Shown here: positions 51,576 to 61,648 of the stretch, in pieces
Layout of the letters: each line of letters starts with the position of its first letter
Position numbering within the stretch: the first letter of the stretch is position 1
NCBI GenBank assembly: GCA_951394045.1
Contig: OX595987.1
Coordinates: 4,030,001-4,094,000 of the forward strand
Source of the DNA: Nitzschia sp. DOCU1
Lineage: Eukaryota > Bacillariophyta > Bacillariophyceae > Bacillariales > Bacillariaceae
DNA length: 64,000 nt
Direction of reading: 5' to 3'
Made by a program: the position numbers and the translations under genes
The notes under the pieces: model-generated
The model's input: only the letters and a program-made list of their open reading frames with translations
Database searches by the model: none
What the model was told of the DNA's origin: nothing

Positions 51576-53537
51576 ATGAATCGCCCAACGTGTTCAATAA
51601 CGTCAACCACCAACACTTCTCCACTTCATTTTCGAAGTCGAAATGTCAGCGCTCCAGCGTCCCCATTGCTGATGGAAAAGTTAGATCTTCGCAATGAGAG
51701 CCCTAGCCCTCGACGACGCTCCTCTTCTGGAGCACCCATGGCTCCCAGTGCCGAAAAGTCCTATCTGAAATGCCGAAGAGCCCAAGCTCGAAATGAACGA
51801 AGATCCAATATTCTTAACTTGTTGGATCGCAATCTGGAAGAACTTCCATTGCACCCATCGTCGCCACGTAAAACATTAGCACGCAATGCCTCTCCTGGTC
51901 GCTTCGACAACAGCCAATCGTCTATCAACAAACCGACGAGCACCACGACTACGGCTACAAACAGCAGCATGGGCAGCTGTTCATCTTTGGCCAATCCTGT
52001 TCATCAGAAGGTAAACATGCCCCCACAACGACGATTGACTCTCATGAATTTCTTTCGAAAAGATCGGGGAAGTAACAACAGTGGCGGCGACGGTGGTTCT
52101 GTCTTTTCTGGATCAGTCAAGAGCACCCGGGCCACCAGCCCTTCTAACGTTACTGCTGGGAGACGAGCACGCAGTGGCAGCAGAGGAAGTCGACGATCCG
52201 CTACTCCTGAACCCGTCCCCAAGGCAGATCAAGAAAGTGTACTCCAGGAACAATTGATCCGCCAAGTCCTGCAACAATATCCCAAAGTTCAATGTCAAAC
52301 TCTGGCAGATCACAATGAGTTTGCTTGGGCCGAACTCACGCGTCATTCTAGCACCGTGCACATGACACCGGAAAAAATTTCTCATCTTCGAGAACTGTTG
52401 GAGAGTAAGGTCAAAGCCACTATTGAAGAAGACGAATCCATTGCGGAATCTGGTTGCTTGGCTGACCAACAGCAGCAACAACAACACAAACCAAAGAAGC
52501 AACGGAGCAAAGGTAGCGCAGACCGTCCTCGTGGTCGCAACAATAGCGCGGGTCGCTCTAGAAAAGTTGCCAACGCAGCACCAGCTCGGGCCCGCACCAT
52601 CGTGCCGCCTCCTGAAGAGGAGGACGAGGTGACACAACGAACCCGCAACGCTTCCGAAAAAGGAGGAGGAGAATCTCCCCTGTTCGTCGTCAAAAGTAGT
52701 ACTAAAAGTTTGGATGCTCGCCATCCGGGATCTTCTAAGAGCATGGAAGCGCCCTTGCCACCGCCTGCGTCTCCAGGAAAGTCGTCAGCATCAGAGACGC
52801 GACGAAGTACTTCACTAAAGCAGAACAACAATCAGGAGAAACAACGCGGTGGTAGTGAGGTCAGTACGGATTCTTCCACTGAAGCACAAGATACCAGCGA
52901 AACCCTTGTGCCCCCCAAGCCTTCCAAGCGCTACGTGGAAGAACTCTTGCTCATGGACACTGCTGGCAACGTCGGCAAGTACTCGGGTACCATTTCCGAT
53001 AAGACTGGCAAGCCCCACGGTCATGGAAAGATGCTTTATCAGACTGAAACCCCCGAAAAGGGTCTCTCGTATGAAGGCGAATGGAATCAAGGTCAATGGA
53101 ATGGCAAGGGCTGCCACGTCAAGCACAATGGTGATGTTTACGAGGGTTACTTCTGTGACGATGAAAAGCACGGACAAGGCGTGTACAAGTATGCCGATGG
53201 CAAGCGCCGCTTTGACGGCCGATACGTCATGGGCCACCGTGTGGAAGGAACCATGCACTATTCGGATCGTAGCATTTACAAGGGCCAATGGTACAATGGC
53301 AAACGTCAAGGCCGCGGTATCTATCAGTTCAGTGACAAATCTAAATACAAGGGAGAGTTTGATCGCGACCGAATCCACGGCGTGGGAACCTTGGTGTGGC
53401 CCGACGGCTCCAAATATGTCGGTGAATGGAGCCACGGTCAACGCCATGGTATGGGCAAAGAGTACACCAAAGATGGCAAGATCCGCTACGATGGCGTGTG
53501 GAAAAACAACAAACCGGTACCGTCGGAAGCACACTAG
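51576..53537 (+). CDS. MORN-repeat protein with disordered N-terminal region
   Basis: 653 residues from ATG 51576 (MNRPTCSITST); the open frame starts seven codons earlier at a TTG. Residues 1-~440 are Ser/Arg/Pro-rich and disordered, with one ordered helical patch near 215-290 (VLQEQLIRQVLQQYPKVQC, HMTPEKISHLRELLESKVK). The C-terminal ~180 residues carry about seven MORN repeats: SYEGEWNQGQWNGKG, VYEGYFCDDEKHGQG, RFDGRYVMGHRVEG, IYKGQWYNGKRQGRG, KYKGEFDRDRIHGVG, KYVGEWSHGQRHGMG and RYDGVWKNNKPV. MORN arrays commonly mediate membrane or protein binding and appear in PIP kinases and cytoskeletal scaffolds; no kinase domain is present here, so a scaffold is likely. No intron seen. Confidence 0.9.
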   Translation: MNRPTCSITSTTNTSPLHFRSRNVSAPASPLLMEKLDLRNESPSPRRRSSSGAPMAPSAEKSYLKCRRAQARNERRSNILNLLDRNLEELPLHPSSPRKTLARNASPGRFDNSQSSINKPTSTTTTATNSSMGSCSSLANPVHQKVNMPPQRRLTLMNFFRKDRGSNNSGGDGGSVFSGSVKSTRATSPSNVTAGRRARSGSRGSRRSATPEPVPKADQESVLQEQLIRQVLQQYPKVQCQTLADHNEFAWAELTRHSSTVHMTPEKISHLRELLESKVKATIEEDESIAESGCLADQQQQQQHKPKKQRSKGSADRPRGRNNSAGRSRKVANAAPARARTIVPPPEEEDEVTQRTRNASEKGGGESPLFVVKSSTKSLDARHPGSSKSMEAPLPPPASPGKSSASETRRSTSLKQNNNQEKQRGGSEVSTDSSTEAQDTSETLVPPKPSKRYVEELLLMDTAGNVGKYSGTISDKTGKPHGHGKMLYQTETPEKGLSYEGEWNQGQWNGKGCHVKHNGDVYEGYFCDDEKHGQGVYKYADGKRRFDGRYVMGHRVEGTMHYSDRSIYKGQWYNGKRQGRGIYQFSDKSKYKGEFDRDRIHGVGTLVWPDGSKYVGEWSHGQRHGMGKEYTKDGKIRYDGVWKNNKPVPSEAH

Positions 53538-54127
53538 TGGCAACTTAAGTTTCCCTAAGAATAACGACAGGTCAGAATGTTTCCTAACTTACCTTGAGTG
53601 GTACACTACTGACAGCAGAAACCCTGGCACTCCTTACAACGCACCAAGAAATGCACCATAGATCAATTGTACTCTAAGATGAAAATGAAGAGAGGTCCTT
53701 CAGGCAAAAGATGTCAAAACAAAAGCCGTAATGGTGACATTCTACGCGATGATACAGCATCAGACAGACAGTAGAGAGGTTCCCGCACCGACCAGAAAGT
53801 ATGAATGAAAGGCCTCAACGACGGCGCGAATCTCGGATGTTGACGGATAATAATAGTTCTCGACATAAATATGACCACACCTTCTGAACATGCGCCGCGC
53901 GCTACATCGTCGTATCGCAAGTGGATTATTAATACCAGGCTATTACGATTTTTCGCGTACAACTCGAGTTATCGCGCTGGGCGCATTTTCGGGCTCCCAA
54001 GCGAAACAGTTTATTATGTCCGCATAAGCTCTTCCGCGGAGAGGCGAGGCCTCATTTCCAAAAATCGGGCGCCGGATAGAGCTTATGATGCAGATCGACG
54101 TCAAATTTCTCACGCCAACCATTCGTA
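53538..54127. other. Spacer before the retrotransposon
   Basis: No gene seen. It ends at the retrotransposon insertion; the last bases before the LTR (CGTA, 54124-54127) repeat directly after the other LTR. Confidence 0.5.
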
Positions 54128-54315
54128 TGAATGATTGTGCATGATAACAGTAATTATGATTTAAGCAAGTCGCTACATCGACGGGGAACCGGCATCACGG
54201 TGCGTGGGTCAGCGATACAGCGATATCGCCAACCAACTCGCTGAAACGCCAGCAGGGCGGTCATATGCGGGCTCATACGCATATGCGCACTCATACGCAC
54301 ATGCGCACTCAAACA
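54128..54315 (-). repeat. 3' LTR (188 bp)
   Basis: On the plus strand it runs from TGAATGATTGTGC to CACTCAAACA. It aligns without gaps to 60940-61127 with mismatches at 54136 and in the CATATGCGGG segment. Contains internal short repeats of CATACGCATATGCGCACT type. Preceded (in element direction) by GAGGGGAG. Confidence 0.95.
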
Positions 54316-54323
54316 CTCCCCTC
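54316..54323 (-). other. Polypurine tract
   Basis: On the coding strand GAGGGGAG directly abuts the TG of the 3' LTR, the expected place for plus-strand priming. Confidence 0.8.
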
Positions 54324-54534
54324 AATCTTGAATCGAGTCAAGATTGCTCATCATGCTACAAAAGGGATGGAGGGATCATCTCCACCCCCGGATTACAATT
54401 ACATTAGGAATGGAGTTGGCATCTCCAACCTCAGGCGTGGGTGGTTCGGTCGAACGCAACCTAATCCACCAAATGTCAAAAGTAAAGGGGGGGGGGGGGG
54501 GACTGGTTCGACCAGTACGACGGTCGAGTCCAGC

Positions 54535-57500
54535 TTAAGAGGGGACAACCCAATGGAGCAACGATCGGATGTGGTTGTCCCGCAGCTCACCAGCGGGGAG
54601 AGCTTTGGTCAAAATGTCAGCGGGGTTAAACTTCGTGTTTACATAGGCTGTGCGCCACTCATCTCGCGCCACACCCTCACGAACAAAGTGATATGAGATG
54701 CTCTGAGTTTTCTTCTTCAAAGCGGACTCGGGGATCGTGGTGTTGAAGAGCACAGACTTGTTATCACCATAGATGTATGCGGGGCCATCGATGGCAATAC
54801 CCATCATTCAGAGCTTGTATCTGAGTCCAGGAAGGTATTCAGTGCACTGGCGCATGCTAGTGAACTCGGCTCCAAAACTTGAACTCTCAACACTGGTCTG
54901 CTTCTTGGAGAACCAATAAATGAGGGCACAGTTCAAATAGACGAAGAAACCAGAGCGGGATTTGCGAGTGATCGAATCAGTTGCGTGGTCAGCATCAACG
55001 TAGGCACGCATCACAAAACCTTTTCCTTGTGGCGCAGGCATGTCAGCAGGTAACACTTCCACAGCATCCGCATCCTGTTCAGAGGTCGACCAGTCGCGTC
55101 GTTCGAATTCGCTCAAATCGATTTCTGGGTACGAAGGATCAAATACCATTTCGGCATTATGGAAGCGTTTCAGATAGGCAAAGATCTGATAAAGCTGTTC
55201 GAGATGGCCTTGTCGTGGCATAGCCAAGTGGGAAGAAATCATCGAGACTTCCACGCATGTATCCACCCGGCCCAACTCAACAATCCACCGCAAGGTTCCG
55301 ATGAGTGACATGAAATAAGAGGCATCATCTGGTTTTAATTCCACGGTTGCATCAACTTCGGGACGGTAACCATTCGATATTGGGGCAGACGTGCCCTTTG
55401 TAGGTAATCGTTGGCCCGATTTAGCCAGATGTTCTTCCACAGTCTTGACGGCAGCCTGTACGTATTTTGACGAGCCAAAGGCCCATGCCTCAGTACCGTC
55501 ATCCAAGACCACCTTCCGTAATGATCCACCCAGATAGATGGTTGGCGGTCCCACCGATGATTCCTTCAATTTAAAGTATTTGCCGATGCCATCCCGCAGT
55601 ATTGTCGCAGGATCTGCAGAGATGACGAGGGCATCATCAACATATAATAAAACGTAGTCCCAATATTCGGATCCATCTGACTTTACAGCGGGTCGCATCC
55701 AAACATCAGGATCAGCTTTGCACGGTTCGAATCCCAAATGCTTCATGCAGGAACGCAAATGGTTTCTGAAATCTCTGCCTGCAAGTTTTCCACCGTAGAG
55801 AGCCCGCTTGATCAAAGCGACACGCCCGACGTTCTCGAGTCCGAATTCCGGACCACAAATCAAGTAATGTTTCTGGGAGCTTGGCGCCTGCAAATATGCG
55901 TTCTCAATATCGGCAGCCCAACAATCAAGCAAATTGAGAGCAGCGTAGGTGAGAGCAATCCGTTTAGAGTCGCGAGACACAACGCCAGCATACGAGGACA
56001 CATTGCCAGGTTTCTCGGTGAGGTGTCCGTCCAGCACAAATCGCGCCTTGAAATCCCCGGTCATCTTTACGTCGAAGACCAAGTGACCACTGGCTTTGGT
56101 CCATCCGGGTGGGGGTCGTTCATTCTCCCCCAAAATGTCAAATGCAACACCAGCATTCGTCATTTCCTTCACAATGGCCAAGTGCCAACGCTTGTCTCCA
56201 TTTTCAAGGTCATATTTATTGGCTTGGGCTACACTCGTGGGAATCTTGTAACTGTATTTGAATTGTGTCGAACGTGTGCGAGCCTTGACAGCGCTCACAA
56301 TGACATCCCGTTTTCGCAACGTATGAGGAACCCACCAACGAAATGCAGGTTCCTTAGCAATGTTACGAGCTGTAGCATACTCGGCTGTTTCAACTGGGTG
56401 ACTTTCTTTCATGTCAGCCAAAGAAACCCAATCCTCAAGGCCATTGGTCCATAGCACCTTGAGTTGCCAGCCAAAAGTTGTTTTCCGAAGACGTTTGCCT
56501 CCCCTGTTGGTGATTGCGTAGGCATTGGCTTCCGTTAGAGCGTCCGATGAGGCACGATGATCCATGATTGCCTGTAGTTTTGTCATGTAAAACCCGTCAT
56601 CATCCACTTGATCGAGCAGATTTTCCGCTATGACGTTACCGGCCAATTCCTTAACGGTGCCATCACCAAACTCGACGTCGTAGGTCAGCGTATTGAGTAA
56701 TGGAGTGTCGTTGTATGTGCCCGAGCAACGGCCATCAGCACCAATGGTCCGACGAACAACCTTTGCGAGTTGTAGCTGGTCGTCATGTGGGAGGAGAACT
56801 TCCAAATTAATGAGTGTGTCGTAGAGTGGTTGCTGACCAATGGCGTGGCCGCGGGCATCAACAGGGTCATCCACTGCCGGTATAGATGAATTTCCAAAGA
56901 ACGTGTGGGCATGGTCCGAAGTATCCCCAAAGGGCTCATCACTCAGGTTAGCGTCATCGTCTGCTGAGTCCTCCACTTTTGGTTTTGGGAGTGGTATGGC
57001 CGCTGTACCAAAGCGAGCCTCAATTGCATCATCAAATTTCTTTTGCTTCTCTAGTTCGGCCGGAGAGTCCCGCTCAATTTTATTCAGTGGGCGTACTGTG
57101 CGGCGAGGAAAGACCTCCCCGGTATGAGATAGTATCCACTGGCACATGTCGTTCCCTGCACCGGTGGCGGGGCCTAGGCATCGGCCCAATAATTCCTTCG
57201 GACAGGGAAAACCAGAGGAATCAAGATAGTACACAAATTCGTACCAGCCGAATTGACACAGGTTTGAGATGTCACCACTATCTCGCATTGTGTGCCAATT
57301 GGCATTGCGTCCCTCGAGCTGCAACATATCCTTTGCAGTGAGATTATTAATGCGAACGCGTCGTTCCGCGCAGTAATCCCAAAACGGCAATGGTGTCTGA
57401 GCTTCCTTCATGTCCTGGCGAACAGCCTCCTTCAAAAGTCCAACATAAAGCTCTGCCTTGTTAGCCCAGGGGGTCCCACGTTCTAACACACGAAGGGATG

Positions 57501-59010
57501 TGCCAATTTTATGGAGAAAATCACGCATGGCTTGCGATGTTTGCTCCCCGGAGTGGTCACATATTATGGCATCCGGGGCGCCAACTGCCTTTGCGAACAT
57601 TTTCATCGCCACAGGCACTTCGGACTTGGACTTCATTGGAACCACATACATGAAGCCACGGTCACTGACAAATAATTGCATGCATTTATTGCCACGCGAC
57701 GACTTGCCTGCCTTCTTGGATGCAAAGAAGGTGTCCATGTAGAAATATTCATCAATCCGACAATAACGTAGCATTCGATCATTTGTCGGATAATTCCTGG
57801 TCAGGCCTTCTGCCACAGGTCGTCGTACACGTTGAGTAGTGGTCTTGATGGTGCGCCTCGCTGTGTCATAATCGATGCGCCACAATTTGGATAATTTTTC
57901 AGGGTCTACCCCTTGTGCTCTGGAAGCTGATGTCGCTGAGCAAAAGTATTCCCTCATATCAATGTCGTTCGGTAGGTTCGTTGGTCCTGTTGTTGAGCAC
58001 TTTTCATCATACTCCGGAAACAGGACCGGTTGGTCCCAGCCTACAGTGGCTCCTATAGCGGCGGCAATCTTTGAAATATTGCACTTTTCCACCAGCCAGG
58101 CTGCCAGACTGGACACATCAAGAGTCAGGTCCTCTCCAGGGTCACGCAGGTAGGCCTCGTGCCTTCTCGTTTCAGCGTGCCTGTCCTCTTGATCCTCAGT
58201 ATACTCTGGATGGCTGTCGCTTCCATCCGTGATGAGCAGAGCATCGATGAACTTATTTTCCTCCGTTCCAATCTGAACCGAGGAGATCATAGCGTCATCG
58301 TCTAGGAGGTCATCAATTAATATAGTCTGCCTTGATTTTGGCAAGACCATCCTACCTTCCCAATCTAGCATTTGATCTTCATTCATGGCATAGTGAGATG
58401 AGTGCGGTTCCCACTCGCCTTCTGGTGTAATGATGGCAGTCTCGTCCAAGAGCTCATTGCATTCATCAATACTCGGTTTTCGTACCTCAAAATAGGAGAA
58501 AATCCCGTTGAGGTGTAGTGGGATTCGTTGATCTATTGTCGGAAGATAGATCGAATGATCCTGTACGGTCGGATCACTGACATGTATTTTCGGGGTGTCG
58601 TTCACGATGACCCCCGCTTCCCGCAAGATAAATGGAGGGAACAGATGATGCTGCATGGTTGGAATATGCAGGGCATTCAAAACAACAAGAACCGTACGGG
58701 TGCCTGTAAATGGACATGGATACAGGAGTGCAGCATCCACAATTGGTACATCAGGGATCGCGTCATAGTCGGGTGCAAACGGTGTGACCCGGCATGTTTT
58801 TCCTGATTTATTCAGAATCAAGCACTCTCTGCCTAGGACAACCATGTTTGCATGAGAGTCCAATTCGCAACGAACCAAGGACAAGGGATTCGTGTTGGGT
58901 GGGGCGGTGTTCGAACCACGGATCACTGAAGAAACGTGAAAATTCATGGGTTCCGGCACGGTTGCCGAGGTTTCATCATGTCGCCTCCCCTCGGACAACG
59001 CCGGGCCAAT
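54535..59010 (-). CDS. pol: Ty1/copia pol polyprotein, interrupted by one TGA
   Basis: Follows gag in the same frame after its TGA (59011-59013). No ATG initiates it; it likely depends on gag read-through. The protease has CELDSHANMVVLG, with DSHA where many copia proteases have DSG/DTG. The integrase region has a D-D-E set in YFYMDTFFAS, IICDHSGEQ and NKAELYVGLLKEAV. Reverse transcriptase shows DFKARFVLDGH, DIENAYLQAPSS, ALYGGKLAGRDF and the catalytic LLYVDDALVIS. RNase H begins AYVDADHATDSITRKSRSGF and SSFGAEFTSMRQC. At 54808-54810 a TGA splits RNase H; the frame then continues (AYIYGDNKSV, KKKTQSISYHFVRE, NPADILTKAL) to 54535. The domain after the stop is otherwise intact. Encodes replication functions of the element only. 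Confidence 0.92.
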
Positions 59011-60684
59011 TCAAGACGAAGCTGTAGCATGGCCATGGACATGAGCACGAGCAATTATTTTCTTGAGGACCGCAGCTGCCTCCAGGGGTGAGTCAGTCGT
59101 GGCTGCGGCATCGGCAAAGGAAACGTTTCCTTTGGATTTCGGGGTGGTGGCAGCAAGGCCTCCCGAAGAGGCCTCCATCAAGGAAAGCACATAGCTGCGT
59201 AGGGATTCATCATCATCCTTTGTTGCTGTGACGGCAGAGGCAGCAGCAGTCTGTTTGGCCAGAGCCGATTTAACAGCAGATTTAACCCGTTTGTTCAGTT
59301 TCTTCTCGGGAGTGCAACGACCACGTTTGCCTGGAAGAGTACGACCATGTCCTTTGGCCTCCCTCTCATTGCGGTAATTTCGAAGCTCATCCTTTTGATC
59401 GGGCGGGAGTTTGGCATACTCTGCCTTCGTGTGCCATCGCAGTTCAACGCCACTGACACCACGGCCCTTTTTAAGAGTTGCTTCGGCAGAGGAGACTTCG
59501 GCCTCCACGGAGGAGATCTCCGCACCGCCATTGCGTTTGCTGGTTGTCTTTCGTTTGGCGTTGACGGGACATGCAGGAATTAATTCCGCAGCAGCATTTT
59601 CAAAGTTATCCGATTGATCGCGGCGAGCCAGGGCGATGGCTGCCTGCAAAGGTGGGTGATTGCATTCGATAGCATCAATCAAATATTTCACACGGGTGAT
59701 TTCAGCTGGCAGTTGGTATGTGACATGGTTGGATGCAAGTTGCAGCATGACGTAGGCATTGCGATGCATGGCAACAAATTTTTCCAGCGTAAATTGATCT
59801 TGTCCCCGGAATTTGCGGTTGTGGAGCACATGCTCCTGCTCTTTGATTAGAGCGTCCCATTTGTCACGGCCACAATGTTGTGCAAGGAGGGCCAAATAGG
59901 CACCACGACCATCCTTCTTGCATTGGAAGGGTTTTAACGAGGCGTAGTAAGAGGTTCCACGTAGGGTCTCCTCAAGCTTGTGGTATACTAACGTATTGTC
60001 GTCCTTGTATAGTGCATGAGTGTGCGACGCACGGCTAATCAGTTCGTCCTCAATGCTGTCATAGCCGTCACCATAGGGTTGAAGCTCTCCACCAATCTCA
60101 ACCATGTTGGTAAGCGTTGCACGGGCAGACTTAGGGCGAATCACGTAGGAGAGAGGAATGTTGCGAGCACCAACAATTCGCGAGAGGTAGTCATCAAACG
60201 ATTCTACCCAACGGATAATGGGGTTGGATTTTGTAATTTTCGGCATTTCCGGTTCCTCTCCCTTCTTTCTTTCCAGCAAGATCTTCCAGTGATCGTTGAA
60301 CGCCTTGCCCACAGGGTCCCACCTCATGTTCTCCATGGTCAGAGGACGATCAACCGTTTTGTAATACCGCACCAAGTTGGCCATAACTTTCAGGCGCATG
60401 ATCGACTTGGCGCTGATGACGAAGGGTTCTACCGGGACCGTCCTGGCAATTTCGCCTGCAGGTACTGGGTCCGCCTGGTTCGGATCGGGAATGCGCCCGG
60501 ATGGGCGGCGGAGGTTTTCTTTGACGTCGTCAATCTCCTTGTCGGTAAAGTCAGCAAGATCCGAGGGCGCTTCAAGGCCCTCATGCACGAGCTGGTCAAC
60601 AGTACGGCTAGGGATCCCCATCTGCTCGGCTTCACGGAAGAAAAGGCGGATGGAGAGCTCTTCGAAAGGAGTCATGGTCAACAT
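59011..60684 (-). CDS. gag: Ty1/copia gag-like capsid protein
   Basis: 557 residues. Start taken at 60684 (MLTMTPFEELSIRLFF), the first in-frame initiator-like codon after the leader; an ATG three codons later (MTPFEELS) is equally good. The central part (WVESFDDYLSRIVG, YDSIEDELISRAS, YYASLKPFQCKKDGRGAYLA) matches the general retroelement gag pattern of a helical capsid. The C-terminal third is Lys/Arg- and Ala-rich with HTKAEYAKLPPDQKDEL and KRGRCTPEKKLNKRVKSAVK. I see no CCHC zinc knuckle, so nucleic-acid binding probably uses the basic region. Ends at TGA, same frame as pol. Confidence 0.85.
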   Translation of the reverse strand: MLTMTPFEELSIRLFFREAEQMGIPSRTVDQLVHEGLEAPSDLADFTDKEIDDVKENLRRPSGRIPDPNQADPVPAGEIARTVPVEPFVISAKSIMRLKVMANLVRYYKTVDRPLTMENMRWDPVGKAFNDHWKILLERKKGEEPEMPKITKSNPIIRWVESFDDYLSRIVGARNIPLSYVIRPKSARATLTNMVEIGGELQPYGDGYDSIEDELISRASHTHALYKDDNTLVYHKLEETLRGTSYYASLKPFQCKKDGRGAYLALLAQHCGRDKWDALIKEQEHVLHNRKFRGQDQFTLEKFVAMHRNAYVMLQLASNHVTYQLPAEITRVKYLIDAIECNHPPLQAAIALARRDQSDNFENAAAELIPACPVNAKRKTTSKRNGGAEISSVEAEVSSAEATLKKGRGVSGVELRWHTKAEYAKLPPDQKDELRNYRNEREAKGHGRTLPGKRGRCTPEKKLNKRVKSAVKSALAKQTAAASAVTATKDDDESLRSYVLSLMEASSGGLAATTPKSKGNVSFADAAATTDSPLEAAAVLKKIIARAHVHGHATASS

Positions 60685-60939
60685 GGTGTCGGATGGATGG
60701 TTTCAGCGATGATAGCGATAACGATAATTCACAACCCATAAAGAGTGACCCATCACAGAATTGCATTTCTGTGGGCCACCGTTGGGTTACCGTTGTCGTT
60801 CGTTTCTCGCATCAATTTATTTTAGATTATCAGATCGGCTGATAGAATAAAATACATACATGGTTGCATCCGATAAACCACCATCGTCGGCTGGCGATTT
60901 TCCGTTCAGGTCTGGTTGGGCGATCTGGGTCTGATAAAC
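60685..60939 (-). other. Retrotransposon 5' leader with candidate primer site and hairpin
   Basis: On the coding strand the bases right after the 5' LTR read GTTTATCAGACCC; the TATCAGA core (60930-60936) fits the initiator tRNA-Met primer site common in copia elements (TGGTATCAGAGC). Further in, CACAGAA and TTCTGTG (60754-60760, 60767-60773) form a 7-bp stem with a 6-base loop about 70 bases before gag. Confidence 0.55.
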
Positions 60940-61127
60940 TGAATGATGGTGCATGATAACAGTAATTATGATTTAAGCAAGTCGCTACATCGACGGGGAA
61001 CCGGCATCACGGTGCGTGGGTCAGCGATACAGCGATATCGCCAACCAACTCGCTGAAACGCCAGCAGGGCGGTCATATGGGGGCTCATACGCATATGCGC
61101 ACTCATACGCACATGCGCACTCAAACA
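60940..61127 (-). repeat. 5' LTR (188 bp)
   Basis: Aligns to 54128-54315 with a constant offset of 6,812 and two mismatches. Followed on the plus strand by CGTA, the same four bases that precede the other LTR. Confidence 0.95.
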
Positions 61128-61648
61128 CGTATGCACTTTCATCGTTCGCCCAGAACAAAAAGATGAGACCTCTATGACACGCTTCTTGTCGTGAGATTCT
61201 GGCTTCAATCCACTATCTATTGTGTACGATATTTACTTCGCGCTTTTCTCTGGCTTCCAGTTCGGCCGAACGCGATAACAGCCTTTCTGGGAGAACAACT
61301 TGAGACCCCACCATAATATTGCCAATCGGTAGTAGCAATAAGTGCACCGACAGTACCGTTCTTGTCTCGAGCACGCGCTACCGGTAGGCGGTTGGGAGCG
61401 CATTGAACGCCGAATCGCGGTGGGGCTTGTTTTTGAACTTCTTGTTCGTCAAAGGAAATATCAGAATCCCACTTTTATCATAAGTATGGATCAATGCACG
61501 ACAACGATTTATCCCTCCTCTTCTCTGAAGCAATTTATGGCGGATGGCGGAACACCAAACGAAAGCACCTTGGTAGGAAGGACACAGACGATCCCTTCAG
61601 CAGTCATATCATATTGGTGCATATTAATCCGTCGGGCCGGAACTCACC
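61128..61648. other. Spacer upstream of copy E
   Basis: No gene seen. Contains a TACCGGTA palindrome (61379-61386) and the presumed promoter of copy E. Confidence 0.5.

Larger units (their letters stand above)
54128..61127 (-). mobile_element. Ty1/copia LTR retrotransposon, 7.0 kb
   Basis: Complete element in minus orientation. Two 188-bp LTRs (TG...CA on the coding strand) differ at two positions. In element order: 5' LTR, candidate initiator-tRNA-Met primer site, 255-base leader, gag, TGA, pol in the order protease, integrase, reverse transcriptase, RNase H (Ty1/copia order), a G/C-homopolymer-bearing 3' region, polypurine tract GAGGGGAG and 3' LTR. Four flanking bases (CGTA on plus) are duplicated at both ends. 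LTR near-identity indicates a recent insertion, between copies D and E of the CRAL-TRIO/DUF6824 family. Two in-frame TGA codons interrupt the single frame. Confidence 0.95.

Noticed and set aside
52815..53543. 242-codon hydrophobic minus-strand ORF
   Set aside because: Antisense shadow of the MORN repeats; the hydrophobic look comes from complementing Gly/Lys/Tyr codons.
60016..60741. 241-codon plus-strand ORF
   Set aside because: Antisense to gag of the retrotransposon; no domain recognised.
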